Part shown: positions 32,707 through 44,200 of the stretch, in pieces
How positions within the stretch are numbered: the stretch's first letter is position 1
How the letters are laid out: each line of letters starts with the position of its first letter
Assembly: GCA_000467715.1 (NCBI GenBank)
Contig: AJFK01000423.1
Span: forward strand, 22,184 to 86,183
DNA from: Hysterium pulicare CBS 123377
Lineage: Eukaryota > Ascomycota > Dothideomycetes > Hysteriales > Hysteriaceae
Reading direction: 5' to 3'
Length of the DNA stretch: 64,000 bases
The notes under the pieces: generated by a model
What the model was told of the DNA's origin: nothing
Seen by the model: the letters and a program-made list of their open reading frames with translations, nothing else
Databases searched by the model: none
Program-made: the position numbers and the translations under genes

Positions 32707-35700
32707 TTGAAGAACCCAAACGAAAGGGTTGCGATGCCTGGATGTAAAGCTTCCACCTGTATGTATGATCAAGTAAGAACAAGCTCCTGCAAACTCTACT
32801 TGCCGAGGGCAATAACGGAAGGGAATGAAGAAGAAGCTTGTAAAGTTTGGTCCAATGAATCCTCCGAAGTTATATGCAGCTGATTGATGCGAGGAAATGT
32901 GAACAAGGCTGAACAGATTGAGAAAGCGAATCAATAGATAGGCCAAACTATTGGAGAACAACTAAAACACGCGTGCTCTTGACCTCTCATACCAAAGCCC
33001 ATTTGGAGAGGCAGTGCATGTTAATGGGCCGGTCAGCGGAGTCATTGTTGCTGATGAAAAGGTCGCTTTTTGAGCGTTGGCAACAATCCTATTGAAGGGT
33101 AGCCTAGTGAAAGACTAACGGCGGGGCCACTGTCAAGGGCTGGAGTTTCATCAGTCCTCTATCCCGTGAACATCAACACGAGAGAAAAAATAGCGGTACA
33201 ACAGGCTTAGTAGTTCCAGTGAATGCTAATCTCCCCAGAAACAGCTCTAGTCTTCACCGGACCAAAGGCTTTCTGGTTGAGCCCAATATTATTCGATATT
33301 CATGCCTCAGTCATTCAAAAAGAGGACTGAATGCCCTAAACAGCAAAAATTGTTGCTGCCTAGACTTTAATCAGACAGTGAGATCTGGAGGGACTCTGCC
33401 TCGCTAATCAAGTATTTGCCATAAGGCACACCCCTTGTCTCACTTTCCTATAGACCCACGAGTGGCGCAGCCAATCTCTGGGAAATTAGCGCCGTTCTTT
33501 ACCTGGCACAGCGGTATAATTCGAACTGGTGTGCCAGTGAACCATGAAACTGGCATGAGATATTGGTGGAGGACTGTAAAGCCTGGGGGACCACGTCCGG
33601 TGAAAGTAATATCATTACCGGTCGAGGATAGATGATAAGAGACAATGATATAAAGACTCACATATATTATTAGCCTTATAGCCTGATACGTAGGTGAATT
33701 ATTGTTCACATGTTCTTTTGTACACCAAATCGGGTTGATTCTTGGAACATGACGCGGAAATCCAAGGCAATTGAGAACGATTCACCTTCAGCTAGGTCGT
33801 ATGGTCAAAGGCATTGAAAAGAGGCTTGTGATTCAGTGTGGTCTTTGTGATCAATCTCACTGAAAGGTGCCACCGTAGTCGTTCAAGTTCTTTTCCAATT
33901 TTTCACATTGTGGGAAGTGTATAAATTTATCTTATGGAGAGGCGCTCCACCATGTGTAGCAAGTTCCGCTTTTGTTAACCATGTTGGAGACCTTAACCTT
34001 GAGGTTAAAGTAGGAGAGACTACTGAGTGGAGTTGGGTTTTGACTTCTCCTTGCACAACGGGGCAAATACTACGACAGCTATAGATCCAAAGCCTTGCTC
34101 TCATCAACGGAATAGAAAAGGAACCGGGAAGGATAAGCATTGCCGCACAATCCCTAACCAAAAATATAGCAAAAGAAACACTTTGGTCACCAATTGAGGT
34201 ACCGAGAAACTAGGCTTGCGCCGTTTGCTCTTGTTTCGTCTTCTTTACAGAATGACTAATACACCACTACTTGTGGGAGTCAAACTCGATGCTTTTAGAG
34301 AGATTGTTGATTGGCGATTGTTGATGATTGATTGAAAAGTTGTCGAGATTACCTCCGAACCTACACCACATTAGTTGAAAACATTTCAGTGCAGGAAATG
34401 GAGGAGCAAGTGAGTGGTGAAGGAAAGCTGAATTATCGATTGGGAAATGGCACTAAGAGAAATGATGGGGAACACCACCTTTAGACAGTAATGGGCAATT
34501 ATCAGTCATGCCCTTCACTATCACTGCTGTCCATCTCGCATCTATCCCTCTAATCTCTATCCGCCAACTTCAACCTCTTGATCCATCCAGGCTAGCGCAA
34601 TCTCATGGCATTAGGATATTGCACAATATGGACCCACCAGCCGCTCACTCACGTCCAAGTCTTCCAACATGTTGTTGATCATTCGGTCGCCCGGCACTCA
34701 CGTCCCATATTATCGAATGGGAACGGGATTGTGAGACTTCATGGACCTTTGAGGACGACTCACTGGGAGGGACGCCACACCATGGTTTGGTGGAGGCTAC
34801 GGCAATGAATGTAAGTCATGAACATGGCAACGGAGGATGGGAACAAAGAGAGAAGAGAGGTTTTTATAGGCGATTTAGAAGGAGTGAGAATTTGATTTCA
34901 GCGCGTGAGGCTTTGAGAGGTGACAAAAACGATAGTACTAACATGACGGCTGCCCGAGAGAGAAGAAAGAAGGTTAAGAGTGCACAGTACCATAGCATCC
35001 GCCACACTGCCCAACATCATTCCTTCTCATTGATATCCGTCACCATCACCATCGTAACTCTCTATCGTTCTCTTCTCGAAGTTCACGTTCTTTAAACCAC
35101 ACTCAACTCCCTCTGATAAAAGCATCCATTCTATTTGGTTGGATTCAAACCATCCCACCACCCAGAACTTAAATCATTTCCCGTAAATTTTTTGATCCTG
35201 GAACTCTCCAAGACGTAACCTCGCACATGTACCAAGCGAGATGGCGGTTATAGCCTTATCGTATTAAAATTGTCATGGATGGGTGGCGGGGACACACACC
35301 AGCCCATAAGTTGATAGAAGCTGCTTTCAAGGCCGTTGATGTGAGGAAAAGCGAGGGATATGGAAGAGATTGGCGCTTTAATAGACCTCGCAGAAGGAAC
35401 GGAAGAAGGATATGAGTAAGCCGGGCACGTGAACTCTTTAGAAGATAGGACCGCATTAAGTATTAATGTCCTTATCCACGTCGATGGTAAAGCCCTCTGT
35501 TCGAAAATGAATACAATAGCATTATGATTGATGCATGAAAGGTATCCACACGTAAGCAACTGAACGTACAACATCAACAATAGTAACCCGTCCATCAATC
35601 GTCCGCTAGAACACTAGTGAAGCCGTCACCGTAATGCAGTCGTAAAGAAACAGAATGCAGGATTGTCGTGGATAAACAGAATGCACGAAAAGCCATGATA

Positions 35701-35806
35701 TCAGAGTAAGAAAGAAAAAAAAACAGGAAACATGCAGTCCATATCGATATCTCGTATACTCGAGCAACAAACAACCGTGAACCAAGTACAGCAGTGAGCC
35801 TAGAAC
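32707..35806. other. 3.1-kb region without a supported gene
   Basis: Only short frames below 120 codons are seen, without domains. A TATA box on the minus strand (TATAAAA, 34862-34868) is followed by a C/T-rich stretch and an ATG, the same layout as the 42-45 kb array. No transposon or repeat ends were recognised. Confidence 0.4.
34862..34868 (-). promoter_or_regulatory. Strong TATA-box core promoter (minus)
   Basis: On the minus strand the sequence reads CCTATAAAAACCTCTCTTCT, then more pyrimidines, and ATGTTCATG some 40 bases on. The pattern TATAAAA-ACCTC-(CT-rich)-ATG matches the elements at 43563 and 44059. No long frame follows, so any product would be a short peptide or a non-coding RNA. 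Confidence 0.45.
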
Positions 35807-38588
35807 TCAAGGAAGTCCGGAATATCTCTGCGACGGTGGGAGAGTGGTAAGCTGGTAAGGGAAGGCAACATTCATCGGCATCCCATCAACCTTGCGCAGG
35901 AATTCCCGAACTCTTCCGACCTCGACCTCGCCCACAGGCACGGGTTCGCTCTCCAGCGCCTGCACAAGCCCGTCTAAGACCTCGTCGACTTTCGTTTCAT
36001 CCACGCTCGTACAAAGACTAACGACTTTTCTGTACATGGTCTCCAACTCCCCATCTTTCTGCTTCAATGCCTTACTCCTGGTCGCGAGCGCAACATTGTT
36101 CTTGACGTAACTCTCTAGTCTTTGTCTCAGCACAACAGGAGATGGCAGATGCGACAGATACTGCTGGTTCTGTGGGGAGAGTGAAGATAGGTCGAGGGAG
36201 GCGGACGAAGAGGATGAGAAAGTCAGGAAATCACGACCAGACGATGAAGGAGGGATGTGGTGCATCCTCTGTCTTGCGGAATCGGGAAGTTCTTCAGGGC
36301 GTACGATGACACCAGCACCATCTCTATCTGCGTCACCAAGTCTTACTTTGCCTGCCCCATGCAAAGAACTGGGATCTGTGACGCTGAGAGCGCGCCTTTG
36401 AGTATCGAGCCAGCGACGGAGATTTGTAATGCGTTGGGCACGGTCCGTACGAGCGCGGAGACGAGTGCGTAGGGTGTCTAGACGTGCAGACTCACTTTTC
36501 TGGAGGGCAGAGAGTTGAGCGATGGATTCGTTGATGCGGTCGATGGTATCTTGTTTCAGGCGTGCTTCTTGGGTGTATTGCACCGTCACTGATTGGAGAA
36601 AGGAGGATAAGACTAGATCGAGAACGTTAGAACTTCGAAAGCAAGATTTGAAACTGGAGCCCACTTACGTGGTTGAATCTCTCTACTGGTCTCATCAACC
36701 TTGCTTAACGGTGCTTTACTCTTGCTGGGTGAACTCATCTGCGTCGCTGGGAGCACTTCAGCCCCCTCCAAGTCATTTCCGACGCCGAAATCTATCGGCC
36801 GCATGCCCTTGTGGTTCGGTATTGTTGGATCGGCTTGCACTTCCATCAACTGAGAGATGATGTTCCGGTTCCCGATTCTGGCTGCGAGATTTAGAGCTGT
36901 ATTGCCAGCCTTGTCCCTGGCGTTGACCATCTCTTGCATGAACCTCATCAGGCCTATTGGCTTAGGTATATTGCCATTGCCCTCGAATGAGCTCGATTGA
37001 CTGCTACTGCTATTGCTTCGAACGAGGTATTCGAGAAGAGCTTCCAAGTAATATTTACTGGAAGCAGCACGACCTTTGATAGCGCAAGTTACTGCAATGT
37101 GATGCAGAATAGTACGGCCCTGCGCATCTCTCAGTTCAATAAGGGGTGCTAATATTTCCAAGGTCTCTGGGAAACAGCTGTGATCCAAGCTGTTGTTTAC
37201 TGAAACGGCGCTCATAAGTGGCGTTTGCCCAGCGGCATTTCCTCGGAACATGTTTGCTCCTTTTGAGACAAGTAACCGCATCAGCGAAACGCGTGCAAGG
37301 GTAGCCGCCCAATGCAATGCGGTGTTAGCCGTGTTGTCGATTGGCATGTCTAGATCGGAACCGGAGAGATGGACTATTGCTGGGTGGTTGCTGAAGTCTG
37401 TTCGAGATTGATCGGCGAAGAGATCAGTCAACATGGCTTGTTTCTCTTCAGCAACTTTCTCACTAGGTGGAGGAAGGGGTGCGAAAGCAGTTGGAACATC
37501 GCCATCAGCAGTTGAAAAGTTGTGGCCCGTTTGGTAGAAGGATTCATTTGGCTCTGTTGGCGACCCATCACGCATGGATATGTCCAGTCCGTTGGGCTGA
37601 GAGAAGGAGTCTTCCTGGGACGGTCTCATTCGCTTCCTTGGGGGTTCTTGTGAATCGGCTGCACCATCCATATTTTCGCTAAATTGCCCAGTACCATATG
37701 CAGAATCGGTAGCGCCGTTCGCTCCGAAGCTGCGCTCGGATGCAAGGCTTGGAATACTTTGTTGGCTGCTTGCTCGGAAAGATTCTTGGCTTCCAATGGG
37801 TCCTTGGGATGGTCGTCCCATCGATCGCCTTTGAGAAGAGCTTCCCGGCCGAGGTGCTGGGGAGTTCATCCGGGCGACTTTGTTCATAGCAGCAAGAGCA
37901 TTGGTGGCTGTGGAGGATATATTGGAGAAGAAGGTTCCACCAACATTCTGGTTTGTGTTTCGACCATCCATACTTTGCGTATAGAACCTTTTTCTGTTTG
38001 CCGCCATGGCTTGCTCCTTGGTAGGGGTCTCAATTCCTTGTCCAGAGTTCCCATCATTGCTCACGTCATAGTCCAACAGAGGTCTGAGAATATCCTCCAC
38101 GCCATATTGGCGACAGAACTCCCTTCCTCGGCGATAATTTATCCAGGTGCCTTGGTATTTTCCGTAGCCGCCTTGAACCTTCTCGTGCTCTCCGGTCAAT
38201 ATCTCTTTCTCCAGCACCTTTGTGCGTTTGCCTTTATCGACACCGGCGACCTTGAGGATTTGGGTAGCATTCAGCCAGGAGTCGGAACGTCTTCTCATGA
38301 CAGCGATACGGTTGACTTCCATTTCGTAGACGGAGACGCCCGAATAAACAGCCTTGGCGAAGCCATGTCAGTAATGTGGGGTTTCAGAGAGCGCATGTGT
38401 CCGCGCAAACATACAGTATAGATCTGAGGCTTCTCCATAGGATGCGGAGTGTAGCCATTGACGTCTGAAAAACTCCTGTTGAAGGACGACGGGGCCATCA
38501 TGCCGTGTGACGAATTGCCGTACATGGCGGGCTGGGACGAAGCACCAGAAGGGAATGAGGATGCTAGGGACGAGCGCGCGACTTGCAT
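35807..38588 (-). CDS. mbp1: APSES/ankyrin cell-cycle transcription factor Mbp1
   Basis: Three exons, 38415-38588, 36669-38352 and 35807-36612, give 887 aa; introns 38353-38414 and 36613-36668 keep phase. The KilA-N/APSES DNA-binding domain spans about residues 55-150: VYEMEVNRIAVMRRRSDSWLNATQI, then LEKEILTGEHEKVQGGYGKYQGTWI and a GREFCRQYGVEDILRPLLDYD end. A PPRKRMRP sequence near residue 297 may be a nuclear signal. Two ankyrin blocks follow (NTALHWAATLARVSLMRLLV, about 400; GNTALNLAARIGNRNII, about 565), then a C-terminal coiled-coil region that in yeast pairs with Swi6. Mbp1-type factors drive G1/S transcription through MCB (ACGCGT) sites. It is divergently arranged with the LYR gene at 39020. 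Secure family, Mbp1 rather than Swi4 inferred from the DNA-binding domain. Confidence 0.93.
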
Positions 38589-39019
38589 ACTGTCGAGCGA
38601 CTGGGAATATCTCGATAGCCTGGAGCGGGGAATTTGGTGTTCCTCAAGCGGCTCCAGGCATGGCGAGCCTTCGCGAGGGGTGAAGGGGAATGTGAAGGGG
38701 CGATCGGAGCGCTACTGAACAAGCACGCAGCAGAATCTAATCACAGAAGAAAGTTGAAAACGAAAGACGCTGGTGGTCAATGAGTGAATGCCCGTGAAGA
38801 GTGAGAATATGGCGGGAAAGTCGGGAGGTTGGCGCGTTTTCGTGTGGCAGATGCGCGTCTCCGCCCGCTAAACTCGGACTTCTTTTGGGTTTAGCTCGAC
38901 CTCTTCCAATTAGAGTCCCAGTTTACCCTTTCACCCTTCAATTGGCTGTTGCATCGCTCTCATTCACTTGTTCACTCGTTTCACTCTCTTTGGCACCCCG
39001 TACACTCCCTATCCACCGC
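38589..39019. promoter_or_regulatory. Divergent promoter between mbp1 and the LYR gene
   Basis: About 430 bases drive mbp1 leftwards and the LYR/CUP1-like gene rightwards. GGCGCGTTTTCGTG at 38831-38844 contains, on the minus strand, CACGAAAACGCGCC: a perfect SCB core (CACGAAAA) overlapping an MCB-like CGCG. These are the binding sites of SBF/MBF factors, so the mbp1 gene may regulate itself. Based on sequence match only. Confidence 0.5.
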
Positions 39020-40231
39020 ATGTCACCCATCCATGAAGGTGCTGCACAGACAATATCAAACCTCCATTCTATCCACCTCCTTCGTGCCCTTCTAAGAGAG
39101 ACGAGCTATCTACCCGATGCTGCTTCGCGAAAGTACTTCCACAACCATATTTTATCCCGCTTCAAGGCCCAGCAGCCCATCACAAAAGCAATAGAGACAC
39201 CATGGCGGGACCAGCGGGAATATGGCATGGAGAAATACCACCGGAGACGTCACGTCTCCATGATAGAGCAAAGGACCGTACAACAGCAGAGAGCTGGTCG
39301 TAAAGCGCTCTCTGTCCTTCGTCGAGCGAACTTTGGTTATCTACCGTGCCTTGAGAAAGTGCTTCTCCATACCTATGGTCGCGTGGGTCGGAGAAGACAT
39401 CAGCTTCTAAACGACCTGCTAAAACCAGAAGTACTTGACGACGCAGACGCACTTGAAGCTTCAATGGAAACAGAAGCTCACCTCACTTCACCGCTTCAAA
39501 GCCTGTACTATAGCGAACGACGGTTTCTTTCATACTTTGACACCCCTGGAAAGAAGTCAGAATCCGAGATCGAGATACGAATATCTGACCGATTCCCCAG
39601 ACTGAAAGAAGTAGTCTCAAGCCAGAGCAACACTCAGCCAGACGACGAAAAAATAAAAGATAGAATCCTTGCCCCAAGCAAGAATATCTGGGAACGTCCC
39701 ATGCCAATACGGCGAGCTCGCAATATTGTTAAGCGATGGTACAAGAATAACATGGAGAAACTGTTACCCCCTCTTCCCGAACATGAGTGGGACAGGCTCA
39801 AGGGATTATCTACCGGATCTATCAAATGGGAAGGATTAGTACCGCGTCGCTCTTCTGGACTGGGACATCATGAGGAGCCTCAATCGCCTGTTGACGTGCA
39901 AAAGTCAAAGATCCTCCAAGGTCTCCAGTTAAAGATGCCTTCCCTACTCGAGAGACCCGTGGGAAAGGATAAGCCGCATAGCTTTACCCCACGCTTCATG
40001 AGACGGCTATATGCGCAGGTCTTTGCGCAAAGTTGCAAACTTAACTGGGATCCGGTCTATGGCAAATGGCGTGCTGAATGGGGCTCAAAAACTGAGTGGA
40101 AGCCTCCGACTCTGTCTAATGCCATCAACGATGCATTGTTTGCGGGCGTTATGGACAAGGAAAGAGTCCCAAGCGGAAAATCACAAGGGGTAAAGAAGTC
40201 AAAGCCACGACGCAACCAGTCGCAGGTTTGA
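39020..40231 (+). CDS. LYR-motif (CUP1-like) mitochondrial-type protein
   Basis: An intronless 403-aa frame. The start at 39020 (MSPIHEGAAQTI) is preferred over an upstream in-frame Met at 38801, whose extension overlaps the divergent promoter and looks non-coding. The N-terminal HSIHLLRALLRETSYLPDAASRKYFHNHILSRFKAQ matches the LYR-like domain of fungal CUP1-like proteins, with L-R-x-x-L-R in place of L-Y-R. LYR proteins are small adaptors in mitochondrial Fe-S and respiratory-complex assembly; this long fungal branch is uncharacterised. Later blocks (RRARNIVKRWYKNNMEKLLPPLP; FTPRFMRRLYAQVFAQSC) look conserved, and WGSKTEWKPPTLSNAI precedes a basic tail. No obvious targeting peptide. Good family match, role inferred. 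Confidence 0.8.
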   Translation: MSPIHEGAAQTISNLHSIHLLRALLRETSYLPDAASRKYFHNHILSRFKAQQPITKAIETPWRDQREYGMEKYHRRRHVSMIEQRTVQQQRAGRKALSVLRRANFGYLPCLEKVLLHTYGRVGRRRHQLLNDLLKPEVLDDADALEASMETEAHLTSPLQSLYYSERRFLSYFDTPGKKSESEIEIRISDRFPRLKEVVSSQSNTQPDDEKIKDRILAPSKNIWERPMPIRRARNIVKRWYKNNMEKLLPPLPEHEWDRLKGLSTGSIKWEGLVPRRSSGLGHHEEPQSPVDVQKSKILQGLQLKMPSLLERPVGKDKPHSFTPRFMRRLYAQVFAQSCKLNWDPVYGKWRAEWGSKTEWKPPTLSNAINDALFAGVMDKERVPSGKSQGVKKSKPRRNQSQV

Positions 40232-40713
40232 TAGGTGACGACTAAATGAGACACACCCAACCCTTCGAGAGGACGGGTTCTCGAGGCTTACTCGAACCAA
40301 ACTCATGATCACCACAACATTCCCCGGCTAATCATATGGGATCTTTTGCTAGGGTGAGTATAATCATTCCTCTAGAAGTATACGAACTCCGCGGAGCATT
40401 TAAAGATTCTTACCTCTTGTCCGAAGTTGCCACTCAATCTCAATCGGAATGGTAACAAGGTGCAACGATCTGTGTTCCATCAACTATGGTCAGATACAAA
40501 CGACATGTTGCAATTCCTTTCTCTCGCGACTAAAGGAGGATTTCCTGGAATGCTTGTAACCAATCGGCAAATTCCGGCGGTAAGTAACTCTCCCGCACCT
40601 CATGATCATCACTTCCACATGGTTTTTTTGGGCAGAAGGGCGTGCCTAGCACAATCTCCACCAAAAAGCTCTACTCCCTCAAATCCCTAATTCCTCTATT
40701 CTTCCTACCAACA
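40232..40713. other. Intergenic region, nothing recognised
   Basis: About 480 bases between two plus-strand genes. The last ~60 bases hold the putative 5' leader of the acetyltransferase gene. Confidence 0.5.
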
Positions 40714-41290
40714 ATGGCTTCTGAAGCGTCAATTCGCCACGCAACGCGCGAAGGTTCCTCAACGGCTCCAAATTTCGTCTTCCGTACTAACAGTCTCCGT
40801 AGACGTCCAGATCATCCTCGGCCTCATCCACGAGCTTGCTTCCTACGAAAACGCCACATCCTCTGTCCTTGCAACCGAAGAAACTCTCGCGGCAACCTTG
40901 ACCTTCGCTCCGTCACCCAACACCGCACCTCCAGCCTCTGCACCGGGTTTTGCAAAAACACTGCTCATAACGGCGCCCGAAGGCGAAGTTGCGGGTATGG
41001 CACTCTACTTCAACAACTACAGTACGTGGCGCGCGGCGCCGGGAATATACTTGGAAGATCTGTTCGTAAAACCTAAGTACCGGAAGAGGGGTTATGGTAC
41101 AGCGATGATTAGGGAATTGGCGAAGGAGGTATTGAGTATTAAAGGTGGAAGGCTGGAGTGGAGCTGCTTGGATTGGAATACACCTAGTCTGGAGTTCTAT
41201 GAGAGTCTTGGGGCGAAGAGGATGAGCGAGTGGGTTGGGCTGAGGGTAGATGGCGATGCGCTTGTGAAGTTAGCTGAGGGCAAGAAATAG
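40714..41290 (+). CDS. GNAT-family N-acetyltransferase
   Basis: Two exons, 40714-40753 and 40803-41290, give 175 aa. The 49-nt intron has an unusual donor (GTTCCT) but a perfect branch site (TACTAAC) and acceptor CGTAG; phase 1 joins ATRE to DVQIILGLIHELASYE, the normal GNAT alpha1 region. The acetyl-CoA loop is LEDLFVKPKYRKRGYGTAMIRELAKEV, containing R-x-x-G-Y-G. SCLDWNTPSLEFYESLGAKRMSEWVGLRV is the typical end of the diamine/thialysine N-acetyltransferase branch. Likely reaction: acetyl-CoA-dependent acetylation of a small amine such as spermidine or a lysine analogue. Substrate is inferred from family; protein length is typical. Confidence 0.9.
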
Positions 41291-44200
41291 ACATGGTGTA
41301 AAGACCTTACGAAGAGCAATGGGGCTTTTCAACCCCTTGGATCCTCCTAGGCTGTTCTTGGGAGCGTGCGAGCAGAGTGGATATCGGGTAACATCTAGTT
41401 TCCAGGATACCCAAGAATGACCGCAGCTTATCTCAAGCTCTGAATGAAGTTCATACAGCAACTAGATCACTTGCCAAAAGCTTGTTTTCCTAATACGCTG
41501 TCTCCAATCCATCGTCTATCTCTCATTGAATCCTTCTTTGTCAACGTTCCCTACTAACTTATACTTTTGCTTATATTCTAATGAGTCATAGCTCGGGATA
41601 ATCCCTTTCACACCCACCACATCCGTTCGAATCCCTCAACGCCTTCTAGCCGGAGCAACGATCCTCCGTTCTCCGAAAAACTCCCTCCATTGTCTCTTGA
41701 CTATAAGAGCCTCATGCTCCTAAACGAACTTGTTCTCTCTTCTTCACCAACTACGAGTTGTTGTAAGGTTTCCAAAAATCGACCCTCGGGGAGTCCGTAT
41801 GGAAAGAGAGACTGTCTCTCCAGAACAAACGCTGTGGCAGAGCCATGTTCTGTGGATTAAAAGGCGAGCACGAAAATGCTGCATGGGCGGGCCGGGTCCT
41901 GTGGGGTGATCAACATATGAAAGCTCAGGGGCGTTATGATCCAGAGTGATTTTGTGGAGTCTACCGATGTGGGAGAGAGCGTGAAATAGCGAGGGGATAA
42001 TGGAGCTGCATGCTCAGCCGTTAGATCATGCCGATGATCACTGAAGGTTAGCAATGGTATTGAGCATCATAACCTCAGTTCATATTATCGTCTTTCTTTT
42101 TGCTATTCTGGAGCCCTGATACTGATGGCAATGTAGAAAGCCACTCTTGACCGCCTCTTTTTCTGTGTCTTCCTTGATCCATGACCTATATAAACCTCGA
42201 GACCCACGGCACTTGTTTCTTTTTCTTCACACAGTGCACTTTGTGCATACAGTCCAAATGATATCGCTAAAGCCTTCCATGAAGCAACGGCTGCTTTCAC
42301 GTCAAGTGCGTATGCTGGGGCTATAATACATGGGAAATGGTGCTCCATGGGAGCATCGGCCTGGGAGGATTGGGTGTTGAAATCAAAACTGGAGTCCCGA
42401 AATGGTGGACTGGGACCACGAGAGTCAAATCGGTCCGCAATAGGAGTCCCGTGAGAAAGCCTGGCGCCGCTGAATATGAGAATGATGATCAGGAGCAGCG
42501 ACCGTTGATAAACATTCTACAGCCCACAAGCCATATCGGTACCTCCTAGATAATCTTGTGATCGCTGACCGCTTAGTTCCTACATGTGTTACCTAGCTCT
42601 ACGCCTATATAGACCCTACGCTCCAGGACATTCCTCCCTCCTACATCATCCGCAGTCCAGCTTGAGACTACAAAGATAAGCGAAGTCATATGATGAGTGG
42701 AGACTGCTTGTATAAAGTAACACATATCACCTTAGAATGCCGTGGAACAAAGTATTTGGAGATGGCGCTTGATCGATTGGTTGTGGGGATGGAGTGGTCA
42801 AATGGTTTTATTTACACACATATGCTAGGTGCGCCGCTAGAGGATGGTGAGAGTTGGAGATGACTCAGATGAGGAGAAGGCCGGAGAGTCATAGGCGGTA
42901 TGAGTAGATTATGGGATATGAAGATCATCATCACTAACATGGTCAGATACTCAGCATCGAGCTTATTGGTTCTCAAGGAGAAATTGTTTTCCTTCACGAA
43001 CTTCTGCAGAAGTCCCGAGAAGCCACGTGAGAAGAAGCCTGAGATATCAATCATTCTCCCTGACCGTCATTTGCTATTGTGGCTTACCTAAGCTTAGAAA
43101 AAGTATCTTTCTATATAAACCCATTGACCCGGACTTTTCTTCCTCTCTCTCCACTTCGTGTTCTGGTACTGGCACTCCAATTCTATGAAGACCCCCTCGC
43201 GCATGGAGTGGGTATTGCTTCGCTTTGGGAGGAGAGCGACCATGTGGCCTGGGGAATCAATCCTGCAATCACCAGAGTTTCATGGGGTTTGGGGATGATT
43301 GTGGTGGGAGGACCAAAAGTCCAATCACATAATATGTTGGGTCCAGGATGGGTGGGGCAGAGTTGGGCTTCGGAGGTGATGATATAGAATAGTAATTGAT
43401 GAGGGCCACAATCAACATATTGTAAGACGTTGAGCATCCTTATTCTTCTATCTTCCTCATACGCGTCTCTAGTACTTCACATTTCAAAGCCATTGCCTAG
43501 ACCGCTTAAGGAGGAACATCCGTCCCTTGATGATCACCTGATACTTCATTCCCCTATCGAGATATAAAAACCTCACTCCCTTCAATCTTCCTTTATCTTC
43601 ACAAACTGTGCTTCTTGCAGACGGCTCACCACAATATATCAGTAATACCCTTAATGGACTTCCGGCACCGGCGTCCATCACTGTAATGTAAGACCAGATC
43701 TGGCGCCCGCCAAAATCTTCCACGAGACCAATCAAATGTCTTCGCTGGTGGCGTTGGCAGCGAGATGTTCAGGAAATTGAGAAGGGTGGACTTATGGGCC
43801 GTCGAAATTGGGAGTGGTGATCGAGGAGCGGAGATCAGTCATGGTCGGATACGTCAGAATCGTGATAACGATCACCATTTATATTTGATGATAACCAGCC
43901 AGAGATATTTGGACTCCGGTGGAGAATAATTTGAAGACCCTTTCCCACGGTTTCTCCAACAAAACCGTTGGAAACCTACGATCAGCCTATAGATCATCGT
44001 TCCTATTCTTACCTTGGATGACTACGTCCTCACGTGGTCTCCTAGTCACTCTCATCTCTATAAAAGCCCCCAATCTCCAGCTCTCCGTTCTCTTTCTCAC
44101 AGCCAATATGTTTCTGCATGCATTCCAGAATGTCATTCCATCAACGATCCATGGAGTGAGGGGTTGCTCTTCCAAAAAAATATTGGAGACATCCCCCATG

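Noticed and set aside
33460-33545. GTGGCGCAGCC...AATTCGAACTGG, which resembles tRNA A and B boxes
   Set aside because: Stems do not pair and no T-run terminator follows closely; treated as chance.
38801-39019. Upstream extension of the LYR protein by 73 residues
   Set aside because: It covers the divergent promoter, including the SCB/MCB site, and looks non-coding; the Met at 39020 begins the LYR-like region.
41618-41635. TTCGAATCC, a perfect tRNA B-box-like sequence
   Set aside because: No A box at a proper distance and no acceptor, D- or anticodon stems can be drawn around it.
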